The position numbers were made by a program, and so were the translations under genes. Positions 12,141 to 20,646 of a stretch of DNA of 33,886 nt are shown piece after piece. The notes under the pieces are model-generated. The model was not told the DNA's origin. It saw nothing but the letters and a program-made list of their open reading frames with translations, and did no database searches. Origin of the DNA: a virus; the IMG/VR virus record IMGVR_UViG_3300006736_004257, positions 1 to 33,886 of that record; one strand, written 5' to 3'. Positions within the stretch are counted from its first letter, which is position 1, and every line of letters begins with the position of its first letter.

Positions 12141-12616
12141 TCGCCACCCGCCAGCTGCCGATCGGCATAGTCCGCCACGTTCTCAAAATCCGTTTTGGTG
12201 CTGCTGGCCTCTGTTGCCGAGGGGTCCTTGCGCTGCTCCGTCTTCTCTGGCGTGCTCAAGTGTTCTTTCAGCCGAAACAGCACCCGCCATGCCTGCTGGC
12301 CGTCAATTTCCCTAGTGTCGATCGTCCCAGTGAACCGCACCTGGCGCACATTGGCCACATTGGCCGTGCGCTCCAGAATGTCATAAATCACCAGGTCGCC
12401 GTTGTCGTCCGTGGCCTCAGCAATGCGGTAGAAGTTGGTCAGCTTCTCGGCATCGTCATACCGAACCAGAAAATGCGCATTTATCTCTTTCGGCTTAATG
12501 CCTTTGTGGGCCGTGGCCGTGCTGCTGGTTTCCCCGCTCAGGTCTTCGTCCCTGAACGTGGTGGACAGGCTCACCCGCAGCTCGTCCTGTGGCACCAGGT
12601 AGTCGTTAAGCCGCAT
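12137..12616 (-). CDS. Tail/baseplate protein, unknown
   Basis: A 159-aa protein. MRLNDYLVPQDELRVSLSTTFRDEDLSGE, a HFLVRYDDAEKLTNFYRIAEATDDNG segment and a WRVLFRLKEHLSTPEK stretch suggest a beta-rich baseplate component, followed by a charged, low-complexity tail (RKDPSATEASSTKTD). It has the size and place (before the hub) of connector proteins such as P2 U, but no sequence link is claimed. Its TGA overlaps the hub's GTG. Confidence 0.65.
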   Translation of the reverse strand: MRLNDYLVPQDELRVSLSTTFRDEDLSGETSSTATAHKGIKPKEINAHFLVRYDDAEKLTNFYRIAEATDDNGDLVIYDILERTANVANVRQVRFTGTIDTREIDGQQAWRVLFRLKEHLSTPEKTEQRKDPSATEASSTKTDFENVADYADRQLAGGE

Positions 12617-12626
12617 TGTCGTACCC

Positions 12627-13550
12627 CTATGCCGCCAACGCGCTGAGAGTTATCACAGGCCCGCTGGTATCCACGGTGACGCTAATGTCTGCCTCCACGG
12701 TATACGCCGAGCCAGCTTTTGCGCGCAGCACCAGCCTGCCATATTTTGTGCCGTCACCGGCTGAGGCTGTCAGTCCGCCCAGTGCGGTGGCAATGGGCAC
12801 CTCTCCCGAGCCGCCGCCATTGGTCCAGGTAAAGTTGTTGACGCTCTGCCCGGAGTGGTTTGCCAGCGCCACATGCGTCACGCCGCCGTCATTCGCCCAG
12901 TTGCGCAAAATAGCCAGGGCCAGTGTCGTGTCATTAACCGTTTGCCCTGTGGGAGCACCGCCATCGATCGCGATACCGTCCGCGCCAGCCGGAATGTCGG
13001 CTACCCATATACTGTCCTGGGACTGGGTGTTGATGCCGGATTTATCCGCGTCGAATTTCCAAAAATTCTCCGCGCCAGCACCGTTATGGTTGATCGGCGC
13101 CGCATTGGTAGGGCCAACCCATGACCAGGCCACCATGTAAAAAACATTGCTCTGGTTGCCTGCGCCATCCAGCGGGTTGACGCCGTCGGCGTCCTCGATG
13201 GTGACGTTTGTACCATCGACCACCGAGGCTATTCGGAACACACCATCGTTAAAGCTCCCATGGCTTAGGTAGAGGCCGTCCCCAGCGCTCAGGCCCGCGG
13301 TGTCGCCGATTGTCCACTCCTTGGTGGTATCGTTATAGCTGCCAGTTGAGCCAGCGGTCAGCACCGAGGCGGCGGGAGTCAAGCTCGCCTTTACCGATGT
13401 CGTGCCGGGGAACCCAGCTGCCGCGTCGATAAATGCGTCCAGCACCTCCGTTGCATCGAAAGAGGTACACGCAGCAATCAGCTGCACCCCAAGCCCGGCC
13501 AGCAACGGGTCCGCTTGTGCGCCACCGGCGCCGTTAACCAGAATAGTCAT
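12627..13550 (-). CDS. Putative virion tail protein with Ig/beta-rich domains
   Basis: A 307-aa protein, Gly/Ala/Thr-rich and low in charge, with many predicted beta strands and no membrane segment. The N-terminal 45 residues (DPLLAGLGVQLIAACTSF) differ from the rest. The final 50 (YGRLVLRAKAGSAYTVEADISVTVDTSGPVITL) look like an Ig-like or Big-type terminal module. A surface-exposed tail-tip or decoration protein is likely. No family recognised. TAATG overlap with the gene before it. Confidence 0.6.
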   Translation of the reverse strand: MTILVNGAGGAQADPLLAGLGVQLIAACTSFDATEVLDAFIDAAAGFPGTTSVKASLTPAASVLTAGSTGSYNDTTKEWTIGDTAGLSAGDGLYLSHGSFNDGVFRIASVVDGTNVTIEDADGVNPLDGAGNQSNVFYMVAWSWVGPTNAAPINHNGAGAENFWKFDADKSGINTQSQDSIWVADIPAGADGIAIDGGAPTGQTVNDTTLALAILRNWANDGGVTHVALANHSGQSVNNFTWTNGGGSGEVPIATALGGLTASAGDGTKYGRLVLRAKAGSAYTVEADISVTVDTSGPVITLSALAA

Positions 13551-13765
13551 TATTGGTCACCCCGCTGTTTTTTAATCCACTGTCCATCGCGCTCAACATG
13601 CCCGGCCATAAACTGCGCCTGCGCTTCACCCAGGGCAACGGCAAACGGTTTTTTACTGGCCTCTGCTGCGGCCAGAATCGTCTCAATTTGGCCCAGCGAC
13701 AAGCGGCTGTGCCGTAGTTTTCGCAGGCGCTCTGGCACCTGGTTGATGCTCGCAAATCTGGCCAT
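13550..13765 (-). CDS. Small phage protein, unknown function
   Basis: A 71-aa basic helical protein (ARFASINQVPERLRKLRHSRLSLGQIETILAAAE, then ALGEAQAQFMAGH). The AGGAG ten bases before 13765 is good, and the TAA overlaps the next ATG. Its 5' end overlaps the zinc-ribbon gene at 13683-13907 by 83 bases in another frame. Tail chaperone or structural accessory by position; not recognised. Confidence 0.6.
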   Translation of the reverse strand: MARFASINQVPERLRKLRHSRLSLGQIETILAAAEASKKPFAVALGEAQAQFMAGHVERDGQWIKKQRGDQ

Positions 13766-13907
13766 CTTTCTGTTGCTCCTTTGCTATCAGCTTACGCCGA
13801 ATGTTGGCCGAACAGCTGGGGCACACTGGCTGCAGTGGCCGCCCCCTGTCCGGGTTAAATGAAAACGTTTTTGGGCAGTACAGGCACCTCGACTGATCCA
13901 TGCTCAT
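13683..13907 (-). CDS. Small zinc-ribbon protein in tail cluster
   Basis: A 74-aa protein whose first 40 residues carry CLYC (8-11) and CPSC (29-32) around FSFNPDRGRPLQP, a compact zinc ribbon. The rest is basic and looks disordered. The ATG overlaps the preceding gene's stop (ATGA), supporting translation despite no Shine-Dalgarno. Its C-terminal ~27 codons overlap the 71-aa gene, so the functional part is probably only the ribbon. Function unknown. Confidence 0.5.
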   Translation of the reverse strand: MSMDQSRCLYCPKTFSFNPDRGRPLQPVCPSCSANIRRKLIAKEQQKDGQICEHQPGARAPAKTTAQPLVAGPN

Positions 13908-14218
13908 GCCCAAAAGTCTGGTGCGTTGCGCTGTTTCGCCTCCAGCTCCCATTGCGAAAACGCCAGGTCGCTGATCTGGTCTTTTGCACCCACCTGAAAA
14001 ACATACGTGCCGTGCCTAGGCAGGTCGCCTGCGCGCACCAGGTAGCTCAGCGTCCCGCCCGGTACCACACCGGCAAACTCTTCGGGCGGAAAGTCATAGC
14101 GCACCAGCGTGCCGCCAGGCTGACGAATCACCATGCGCACATGGGTCATTGAGGACAAATCCACCTCGCTGGCAAAATCGATACTAAAGCCGTAATCACC
14201 GGCAAACACATGGTCCAT
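13904..14218 (-). CDS. Small Ig-like structural protein (tail)
   Basis: A 104-aa protein starting MDHVFAGDYGFSIDFASEVDLSSMTHVRMVIRQPGGTLVRYDF, ending with QVGAKDQISDLAFSQWELEAKQRN. The strand pattern resembles the beta-sandwich of baseplate upper or carbohydrate-binding modules. The ATG at 14218 is preferred over the GTG at 14224 (which overlaps the previous stop) because GAGG lies five bases upstream of it. In the variable cluster distal to the fibre gene. Confidence 0.6.
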   Translation of the reverse strand: MDHVFAGDYGFSIDFASEVDLSSMTHVRMVIRQPGGTLVRYDFPPEEFAGVVPGGTLSYLVRAGDLPRHGTYVFQVGAKDQISDLAFSQWELEAKQRNAPDFWA

Positions 14219-14220
14219 AA

Positions 14221-14730
14221 TCACCTCACTGCAGCGGATAGCGTTGGATTGAATAGCGGCCTGGCAATTTTTGCGGGCTGCACATTTCTCGCGGCCATCT
14301 GCCCGGCAGAAAAACCGGCCCTGGCCAGCCCCGCACCCGTGTCGATCTGATATTTAAGGCCCTGACCAGCGCGTATTTCCAGGCCAATCTGCAAAACCTG
14401 CTCATCACCCGCCGGGGTCTCGACGCTGCTCAAAATCGAGTAGTTGCCGACGATGTCGCAGCAGCGGCCGCGCAACTGGTAGTCGCCGTCTGGCAGTGAG
14501 TCCATGTCCACCTGGCCGCGAAAAACGTCGTGGGGGATCTCAGGTGTAGCCGCGACCACTTCGGTCATCAGCACCGGGTAGTCTGTGCCGGTGTCGACGT
14601 GGTGCAGCGTCACCTGGCCGTCATTGCCGTAAAAATCCTCGAGGTAGCCGCTGTCGAGGATGCCCAGCTGCTCATTGGATTGCAGTGTGATCCACAGGGT
14701 TGAAAACTGGCCGCGATAGATCGTGCTCAT
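14221..14730 (-). CDS. Tail-associated protein, unknown
   Basis: A 169-aa protein. The N-terminal 110 residues form a beta-rich domain (LWITLQSNEQLGILDS, VTLHHVDTG, DVFRGQVDMDSLPDGDYQLRGRCCDIVGNY) resembling Ig/fibronectin-like modules of phage receptor-binding accessories. The C-terminal part is variable. The start overlaps the preceding stop (ATGA). No family recognised. Confidence 0.6.
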   Translation of the reverse strand: MSTIYRGQFSTLWITLQSNEQLGILDSGYLEDFYGNDGQVTLHHVDTGTDYPVLMTEVVAATPEIPHDVFRGQVDMDSLPDGDYQLRGRCCDIVGNYSILSSVETPAGDEQVLQIGLEIRAGQGLKYQIDTGAGLARAGFSAGQMAARNVQPAKIARPLFNPTLSAAVR

Positions 14731-15956
14731 ACGCCCGCTGCTCCGAGTAGTAAATCCGGGCCGGTGGCAGGAGCTCCCCCGGAGGAGTAGGCAAAAGCCC
14801 AGCCGAGTATCGGATTAGATGGGTTGGTCGTTAATGGAAAATCCCACCCGTCTGCATCGAATGAGTGTCCCGACGCCACAACCGCGTCGGTGCCATCGTT
14901 CTCCAGCAGTCGAAACTGGCCAGCCGTCAGGGATTTACAAACCGTAGTGGCGGCCCCGTCATGATCGCTAAAGCTGTTGCTGTAGACTGCCGCATCGTCA
15001 AAGGACGTGATTGAGAAGGATGCGCCGTTCCCCCCTGTGTCCAGGGTGTTATATGCAGACGGGCCAACAATATGAGCCATCACCCCGAACTCAGGCTCAA
15101 AACCTACACCGGCTTGTGAGTAGTCACCTGTCGTGGGGATTTGCGAGTCAACCAGTGCCAGCTCGACACCGGGCGCGAACTTCAGGGCCAGCCCTATCAT
15201 CTGTGTGCCGGTTGAACCACTGTTGGTGAAACTAAACCCGGCGCTATCAATGTCAGATATTGTTAGCCGCCATCGGGTTGAGCCGATCAGTGTCGCAATC
15301 AACGCCTCTGAATCGCTGGCGCGGGTGTTTTGGTCACCACTTGACGATCCACTATCGGCACACCATGCGATAGATTTCTGCGTTGGTGTGGTGGGGTTGT
15401 CATTGATGACGCAGCCGAACCCAAGGGGGGCGTTGGCATACCCTGCAAAGCTGCTGATATAGTTCTGAGCGAGGAACATCGCATCAAGCTCAAAACCCAT
15501 ACTGGTAAATTCTTGCTGTGAGGTGGTCGAGCCCAAGTCCTGATGAAAGACCTTTGCATCCGTAACATCCGCATCAGTAAAGAAGTGCACCGTGACGAGG
15601 TTGCCGTCAGGGAACCCAGAATGGCTCAGCCTAACACCGTCCGTGATCCACTCAACAAACGCAGCAGACCCTACGCCATCGACATATATAGGCGCACCGT
15701 CGCTTCCATTCCTGTGCGTGCTGGTAGATGCCTGACCATCCAAACAATAGATAGCGATTGATCTATGGTTTGTGCCGTCAGTAAAACCTATGGTTGCTCT
15801 GACATCTGCAGCGATTGCCCCGAGGGTGTCTGCAGCAGACACAATAAACATGGCAGCCTTAATAGTTCCAGCAGCACCAAGCCCGGCAATCGTTATGTCT
15901 TGATTACCAGGTGATGTGCTCAATGCTGCCTGTGTATGCTTAATCGCATCAGCCAT
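14727..15956 (-). CDS. Large beta-rich tail protein (fibre-cluster accessory)
   Basis: A 409-aa protein of uniform low-charge, Gly/Ser/Thr-rich composition. Aromatic strands and a recurring layout of sugar-binding-type beta sandwiches occur (GAAGTIKAAMFIVSAADTLG ... IGFTDGTNHRSIAIYCLDGQ; EFTSMGFELDAMFLAQN; GVGFEPEFGVMAHIVGP; GWDFPLTTNPSNPILGWAF). Hypothetical proteins like this occur in tail regions of gammaproteobacterial prophages. A receptor-binding or fibre-associated role is likely from position. Ribosome-binding site is weak. Confidence 0.6.
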   Translation of the reverse strand: MADAIKHTQAALSTSPGNQDITIAGLGAAGTIKAAMFIVSAADTLGAIAADVRATIGFTDGTNHRSIAIYCLDGQASTSTHRNGSDGAPIYVDGVGSAAFVEWITDGVRLSHSGFPDGNLVTVHFFTDADVTDAKVFHQDLGSTTSQQEFTSMGFELDAMFLAQNYISSFAGYANAPLGFGCVINDNPTTPTQKSIAWCADSGSSSGDQNTRASDSEALIATLIGSTRWRLTISDIDSAGFSFTNSGSTGTQMIGLALKFAPGVELALVDSQIPTTGDYSQAGVGFEPEFGVMAHIVGPSAYNTLDTGGNGASFSITSFDDAAVYSNSFSDHDGAATTVCKSLTAGQFRLLENDGTDAVVASGHSFDADGWDFPLTTNPSNPILGWAFAYSSGGAPATGPDLLLGAAGV

Positions 15957-15957
15957 A

Positions 15958-16281
15958 TCAGCCAGCCGCCAGCGCTAACTCTGCATCAATCCGATCCCAG
16001 AACGCCTGCTCACTGCGATACACGTCTGGCAGTATGCCCAGCTCGGCCAGCGCCAGAAAATCAAATATGATCACACTGAGCGCGGCCTTGTCTGGGTGAG
16101 AGCTGAGCTTTGTCAGGAATGTACCGAGATCGGCTTGCTGTGCTGCATCGAGACCGAATGTGCTAATCACGTCGCCGGGGCTTAGTTGCCCTCTTGATAT
16201 CTCACCAGACATTCCCCTGATCGCGTGGATGGGGATTTTGTTGCCGCCGATGCCTACAATCCGCTCAAATAATGTCGCCAT
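15958..16281 (-). CDS. Tail-cluster protein, unknown function
   Basis: A 107-aa protein (MATLFERIVGIGGNKIPIHAIRGMSGEISRGQLSPGDVIS, LDAAQQADLGTFLTKL). Predicted helical C-terminus. The ATG at 16281 overlaps the previous stop (TGATG); a GTG one codon earlier is an alternative. Between two unknown tail genes. A structural or chaperone role is plausible. Confidence 0.55.
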   Translation of the reverse strand: MATLFERIVGIGGNKIPIHAIRGMSGEISRGQLSPGDVISTFGLDAAQQADLGTFLTKLSSHPDKAALSVIIFDFLALAELGILPDVYRSEQAFWDRIDAELALAAG

Positions 16282-16577
16282 CACTCATACCCTCTTGATC
16301 TAACCTTAACGTTGTACGACTTCTCGCGCCCATGGCGCATGGCCACGGCGTTGTGGAACCCCATCTGCGCCAGGCAGCCGCGGAGTTCTTTGCCCAGGGC
16401 GAGGTCGCTGACTTTCTCGGCGCCCAGCATGACGGCGGTGCGGCCAAAATACCGGCGCCGGATCACGACGAGGCTCACGTCCCAGGGGTGGCCATAGGTG
16501 CCCTGGTGTATGTGCCGCAGCAGCCAGGCCCGGCGGCCGGTGAGCGGGTTTTTACACAGCGGCTCAGCGTGGAACAT
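16281..16577 (-). CDS. Conserved phage protein near fibre gene, unknown
   Basis: A 98-aa basic protein, MFHAEPLCKNPLTGRRAWLLRHIHQGTYGHPWDVSLVVIRR then GAEKVSDLALGKELRGCLAQMGFHNAVAMRHGR. This kind of protein is met next to tail-fibre genes of Pseudomonas/Marinobacter-type prophages, but its function is not known to me. The ATG at 16577 is taken; an in-frame GTG at 16592 could extend it five residues into the preceding gene. Confidence 0.55.
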   Translation of the reverse strand: MFHAEPLCKNPLTGRRAWLLRHIHQGTYGHPWDVSLVVIRRRYFGRTAVMLGAEKVSDLALGKELRGCLAQMGFHNAVAMRHGREKSYNVKVRSRGYE

Positions 16578-16579
16578 GG

Positions 16580-17104
16580 TTATGCGGGCCACCCGGTGGT
16601 GATGTCGATGGCATCCAGTTCGGTCTGGTCGGCAGCGGCCTCGATGCTGGCCACGATCGCGTCCATGGCGTCAAAGATGTCGGACATTCTGGCCGCACCG
16701 TCCTCGCAAACTTGCTGTAGCTGGGCAGCGGTGTGCATCCGCCGCGACCATACGCCACCGCTATCGGCGCACAAAAACGTGCGGTCCAGCCCGGTTTGTG
16801 CGGCACCGATGATGTTGAGCTGATAATCCCGGTTGCTGGGGTAGGTGTGCGTCGTGCCCAGCGCATCGCTGGTGTAGCCCGCAGTGATGTGCTGCTCTGC
16901 CAGGGCGCGAGTCTCAGCCACCAGCGCCGTTTTTTTCTCGGCCAGGGTGGGCGGTGGTGCCGGGTCGCTATAGGTGCCGTCGCCATTATCCAGCCAGCCA
17001 ATACCCACGCCAGGCTCAGCGAGCACCCAGCCGTCCGGTAGTACGTCAAATACCGCGATATTGGCAACCAGGCCATCAACAATCTGCATGCCTCGAACGC
17101 TCAT
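16580..17104 (-). CDS. Tail fibre assembly / DUF4376-type protein
   Basis: A 174-aa protein. It has an N-terminal QIVDGLVANIAVFDVLPDGW segment and a middle WLDNGDGTYSDP. The C-terminal module (AEQHITAGYTSDALGTTHTYPSNRDYQLNIIGAAQTG, FLCADSGGVWSRRMHTAAQLQQV, DAMDAIVASIEAA) is the characteristic DUF4376 pattern found in proteins encoded right after phage tail fibres. Probably a fibre chaperone or adaptor. The start overlaps the fibre stop as TAATG. Confidence 0.8.
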   Translation of the reverse strand: MSVRGMQIVDGLVANIAVFDVLPDGWVLAEPGVGIGWLDNGDGTYSDPAPPPTLAEKKTALVAETRALAEQHITAGYTSDALGTTHTYPSNRDYQLNIIGAAQTGLDRTFLCADSGGVWSRRMHTAAQLQQVCEDGAARMSDIFDAMDAIVASIEAAADQTELDAIDITTGWPA

Positions 17105-18600
17105 TAGAAAAACTCCTCAATAATCACAAAGCCGTCGCCGCCGTCCCCTCCAGCGTAATTTGTAGCGACATCGTCAGTGGCCACGCCGCCGCCACCCTCG
17201 CCGTAGCGAGTTGCGTTGTTCCCGGCCCCCTCAATCGAAGTTGGCAACCCGGCCCCGATCACGGGGCAGTGGCCGCTGAGCCCTGTAGCGACAAACTCTG
17301 CACTAATCACCCGCCCGGATGCCCCCGGTGTGCCGGAGCCGTTAAGGTCGCCGCCCAAACTGCTGCCGGGGGCGCCCTGCCCCGGCAATCCACTGCCGGC
17401 AGTGCCAGTATTTCCCGGCCCTCCACCGCCCCCGTTCGCCACCACATTTATCAACGCCCCCAAAACGGAGGTGTTGCCCCCCGCAGATCCGGCATTGTTT
17501 CCTGCCGCGCCGCCAGGGCCGCCAGCGCCTATCGTTATGTTGTAGGTGGCCTCGATTCGGCTCGTTGTTTTGATCGCAAAGCCGCCACCGCCGCCGTGTG
17601 ATGAATTCGCCGCGGTGCCTGCCCCCTGACCATCCACACCACCACCACCACCGCCCGCGCCGATGGCGGTAAAGCGTATTGCTTTAGTGTCTGGTTGCGG
17701 CACCCATGCCGCATCCGAGACGGTCACATACGTGGTTTTGATTCGGCCAAGCCGGTCCAGCTCCAGCCAGCCGTTGGCAGCGTCATAGCGCAGGCGGGTG
17801 CGCCCACGGATTTCCCCGGCTGCCGGTGTGCCACCACCTTTCAGTTTGATATTTTTTGCGCCAAGCCCCGCCACGTTGACGGTGGATGCCCCGGTGTTGG
17901 CGTTCGCGGCGATAAATTCGTACACCGCACCGTCGAGGTAGGCTCTCGGCCCTTTGCGGCTGGACGACGGGGTCAGCACATACGCATTGGCTGCGCCGCT
18001 GTCGGTATATGCTGTCGCGTTGCTGGCCGCGTTGCCGACATAGTCCGCCACCACCTTCACTGGCGGCACCAGTGTTTCGCTGCTTTCGGCATCCTGTTCG
18101 GTAAGTGTGGCCAGCTCAATCAAACCGGCGGCCAATTCGGTGGCATAGTCAAACTGCCACTGCCAGCTGGAGGCCTCCACGGTCACATTCGTGATCGCCT
18201 GGGCGTCGGTGTAGGTAATCAAAAAGTTGCGGGTGATGGCGTTGCCCAGGTCTTGCCCGCTAGTGGCATATTTGCTGATCGGCTCGATATAGCGCACGGC
18301 GACGAGGGTGTCGTCGTCTGCCAGCAGGCCCACCCAGTTAAACGTAAAGTCGCCCACCTGGGTGCCCAGGTACAGCGAATAGACCACCTTGTCCGCACTC
18401 ACATAGCCGGATTTTGTCACCGGTAGGGTGGCCACCTGGTCGCCCGGCGCGGGCAGCGCCTCCAGCGGGTCGGCGGGGTCGTTTGGATCCAGTCCCACGA
18501 TGTTGGCGAGCATAAACCGGTCGATGGTTAAAACCTGTCCAGCGCCCTGTTTGGCGGCGAAAAGGTCGCGCCCTGCGTCCGTTAAAATTCCTGCGCTCAT
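17104..18600 (-). CDS. H: Tail fibre protein (H-like) with glycine-rich receptor-binding tip
   Basis: A 498-aa protein. Residues about 1-160 match the P2-type tail-collar fibre N-terminus (AGRDLFAAKQGAGQVLTIDRFMLANI, DKVVYSLYLGTQVGDFTFNWVGLLADDD, SWQWQFDYATELAAGLIEL). About 165-300 is the shaft, and about 305-498 is a strongly glycine-rich tip with repeated GGGGGG, GGPGGAAG and GGGGGPGNTG blocks ending GGDGGDGFVIIEEF. Such Gly-rich tips form polyglycine-helix sandwiches in adhesins such as phage S16 gp38, and here the tip would set host range. It lies downstream of gene I as in P2. Confidence 0.88.
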   Translation of the reverse strand: MSAGILTDAGRDLFAAKQGAGQVLTIDRFMLANIVGLDPNDPADPLEALPAPGDQVATLPVTKSGYVSADKVVYSLYLGTQVGDFTFNWVGLLADDDTLVAVRYIEPISKYATSGQDLGNAITRNFLITYTDAQAITNVTVEASSWQWQFDYATELAAGLIELATLTEQDAESSETLVPPVKVVADYVGNAASNATAYTDSGAANAYVLTPSSSRKGPRAYLDGAVYEFIAANANTGASTVNVAGLGAKNIKLKGGGTPAAGEIRGRTRLRYDAANGWLELDRLGRIKTTYVTVSDAAWVPQPDTKAIRFTAIGAGGGGGGVDGQGAGTAANSSHGGGGGFAIKTTSRIEATYNITIGAGGPGGAAGNNAGSAGGNTSVLGALINVVANGGGGGPGNTGTAGSGLPGQGAPGSSLGGDLNGSGTPGASGRVISAEFVATGLSGHCPVIGAGLPTSIEGAGNNATRYGEGGGGVATDDVATNYAGGDGGDGFVIIEEFF

Positions 18601-18614
18601 TGCTGTAACCTCAT

Positions 18615-19136
18615 CTATGCGGCCTCGTCGTAGTACCAGGTGTGGTCAAACTCGTGCCCGGATATGCCGAGGCCCACCGGGGTGATAATGTCGAACTCGT
18701 AGCGTCGGCAGGTGCGGCCGTACTTCTGCATCAGTAGTTTGAGCAGGTCACCGTTCTGGCTCAGCTGTGCGTCGCTCAGCTCCAGGATGATCACATCCCA
18801 GTCTTTGTCAGGCTGGCGCTCGCGCACTTCCACGTAGCCCACACCCAGTCGCTCAAAAATCCGCTTGATACCCGCCACGCTCCCGGCATCCACGGCGTTA
18901 ATAAACGCATGCTTTACACGCAGCCGGTAAAGGCTCTCCGGCTCACCGGCAAAGCGCTGGATATTGCGACCCCAGGCCAGCAGGTTGAGCAGCCCCAGGG
19001 TGCAGGTATCCGGGTCGATCTGAGCCAGTGGCATCTGTACCCAGGTTTCAACCTGCAGCCACCAGGTGTGCAGAAACTCCGCCAGCTGCCGGGCTTTGCC
19101 ACGGTTCAGCCAAATGGGCAGTTTGAGATCACGCAT
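18615..19136 (-). CDS. I: Baseplate wedge protein I
   Basis: A 173-aa protein close in length to P2 gpI (176). The pattern includes the helical LNRGKARQLAEFLHTWWLQVETWVQMPLAQID, LGLLNLLAWGRNIQRFAGEPESLYRLRVKHAFINAVDAGSVAGIKRIFERLG, typical of tail protein I / gp48-like wedge subunits, where the ALDPDTC...LAWGRNI region is conserved. It overlaps J by 8 bases and would link the wedge ring to the fibre. Confidence 0.85.
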   Translation of the reverse strand: MRDLKLPIWLNRGKARQLAEFLHTWWLQVETWVQMPLAQIDPDTCTLGLLNLLAWGRNIQRFAGEPESLYRLRVKHAFINAVDAGSVAGIKRIFERLGVGYVEVRERQPDKDWDVIILELSDAQLSQNGDLLKLLMQKYGRTCRRYEFDIITPVGLGISGHEFDHTWYYDEAA

Positions 19137-20295
19137 GCTCGGCCACCGTCAGCAGATCCAGCCGGGGGATATCCATGGTGCTGTCGATATAGCCCGGGCT
19201 GAACACCAGGTTTTTGATTTCTGGTAGCAGGCCGTGGATCTCATCGCCCAGCAGGGAAAAGCTGAATACATCCCAGGGCTGCGTTTTTGTCACCGAGTAG
19301 CTGGTGTTCTCGCGGAACGCGCAGCGGATAATGTTTTCCACATCCGTCAACAGCGCCGCTTTGTCGGCGGTGGAGAGGTTCGGCAAAAACCACACGGTGC
19401 AGGTCAGGCTGTGGAGCGTTTCCGGCATGGCAAACACCTGCAGGTCGTCGCCGTGGCCGTGGTTTTCGTTGTCGGTGATCTCGCTCTGGATGCTGGCAAT
19501 AAACGCGCCGTCCGGGTTGCCAGTTTCGAGCATCACAAACGCGTTGGCCGTGCCGGGTCCACGCGGCGCGTCGTGCTCAAAATACACGTTATCCGTGGTT
19601 ACACCGGGGAACGCAGCAATGATGGCGGTATAAACCGCATCGGTGTGCCACTGGTTGATGGCGCTGTACTGGTTGCGCACCCGCTCGCGCAGCTCGTCGT
19701 CGGTTTCCTCGTCCGCTCCCGGCGTTGTCAGCCAGTCGGCCAGGTTGGTGACGGTCACCCCATCGATGTCCTCGACCAGGGTTGTGTAGTAGTTCGCGCC
19801 CAGGTTGTGGGCGGTGCCCGCCTCCAGCGCTTCGCAGGGGATAAGCAGCACCGCATCCCCGTCGGCGAGGGTTGCCTGGGCGAGGGTCCGGACGCTGTAG
19901 TTAACCCCGTTGATCGCTACAGACCGCACCTCCGTGCCGGCCGGAATCACCAGCTCGCCGGTGGTGTCCGAGCGGGTGAACTGGATATTGCCCACCGCCG
20001 CGACCGCCGCTTTGCGGGTCAGGTTCACGGCCCATGCGTGCATGTCCAGGTAGGCGGTGGTGGATGTTTTGACAAACGCCTGCGGCAGCACGCCTGTCAC
20101 AATAAAATCTACCAGCCACTGCACCGCGCTGGTCGCAGCAGCGCTCACAAACCGCCAGAAGGGGCCGAATGCGCTGTCGTTGGTGATGGTCAGCCCTTCC
20201 TGGTCGCGCAGCGACTCGAACTCCGCTTTGATTTCGGCTTCGGTGGTCGGTATGCCAGTGTCTTTGGCCAGCTGTCTAAAATCGTCTTGGCTCAT
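19129..20295 (-). CDS. J: Baseplate wedge protein J (Mu gp47/J-like)
   Basis: A 388-aa protein (P2 gpJ is 302). It carries the J/gp47 pattern: ASSAVQW-like helix, VIPAGTEVRSVAINGVNYSVR, a TTLVEDIDGVTVTN strand and, most telling, DEETDDELRERVRNQYSAINQWHTDAVYTAIIAAFPGVTTDNVYF, then GTANAFVML. It would build the wedge that connects hub and sheath. AGGAG precedes the ATG. The length suggests the Mu gp47-type variant. Confidence 0.88.
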   Translation of the reverse strand: MSQDDFRQLAKDTGIPTTEAEIKAEFESLRDQEGLTITNDSAFGPFWRFVSAAATSAVQWLVDFIVTGVLPQAFVKTSTTAYLDMHAWAVNLTRKAAVAAVGNIQFTRSDTTGELVIPAGTEVRSVAINGVNYSVRTLAQATLADGDAVLLIPCEALEAGTAHNLGANYYTTLVEDIDGVTVTNLADWLTTPGADEETDDELRERVRNQYSAINQWHTDAVYTAIIAAFPGVTTDNVYFEHDAPRGPGTANAFVMLETGNPDGAFIASIQSEITDNENHGHGDDLQVFAMPETLHSLTCTVWFLPNLSTADKAALLTDVENIIRCAFRENTSYSVTKTQPWDVFSFSLLGDEIHGLLPEIKNLVFSPGYIDSTMDIPRLDLLTVAEHA

Positions 20296-20324
20296 GGGCT
20301 CCTACTCTGCGCCAGGGTGCAGCG

Positions 20325-20645
20325 CTACAAATAAATCGTGAGATCGCCGTACTCCAGCGTCACGGCGGTGATGTAATACGTCCCCGGCTGGCTATCAACC
20401 GGCAGAAACCGCACCGTGCCGGGCACAAGGCGCAAATCCTTTTCCACTTCCAGCGTCATCTGGCTGATCAGACGCGCCTGCTCAACAGGACTGCGCTGGG
20501 CCACCAGCAACTGCGGCAGACCGGATTCGATCAGCCGATGCTTGATGTCCTGGCCAATGCTTTGGCGGTCGCCCACTTCGGCAGCGAAACCGGCCACGTC
20601 CAGGGAAAAATCCCCATCCTCTACCAGCAGGTCGATATACTTCAC
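20325..20645 (-). CDS. DUF2590 phage protein (W/gp25-position)
   Basis: A 106-aa protein with the DUF2590 pattern: YIDLLVEDGDFSLD, DRQSIGQDIKHRLIESGLPQLLVAQRS, VEQARLISQMTLEVEKDLRLVPGTV. It sits immediately before J, where P2 has W, a gp25-like wedge component, so a wedge role is inferred. The start is GTG, with GGGAGG six bases upstream. Confidence 0.82.
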   Translation of the reverse strand: MKYIDLLVEDGDFSLDVAGFAAEVGDRQSIGQDIKHRLIESGLPQLLVAQRSPVEQARLISQMTLEVEKDLRLVPGTVRFLPVDSQPGTYYITAVTLEYGDLTIYL

Positions 20646-20646
20646 G

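Noticed and set aside
19234-20334. 366-codon plus-strand frame opposite baseplate J
   Set aside because: Antisense shadow of J; residues are Arg/Val/Gly-rich as expected of a GC-rich complementary frame.
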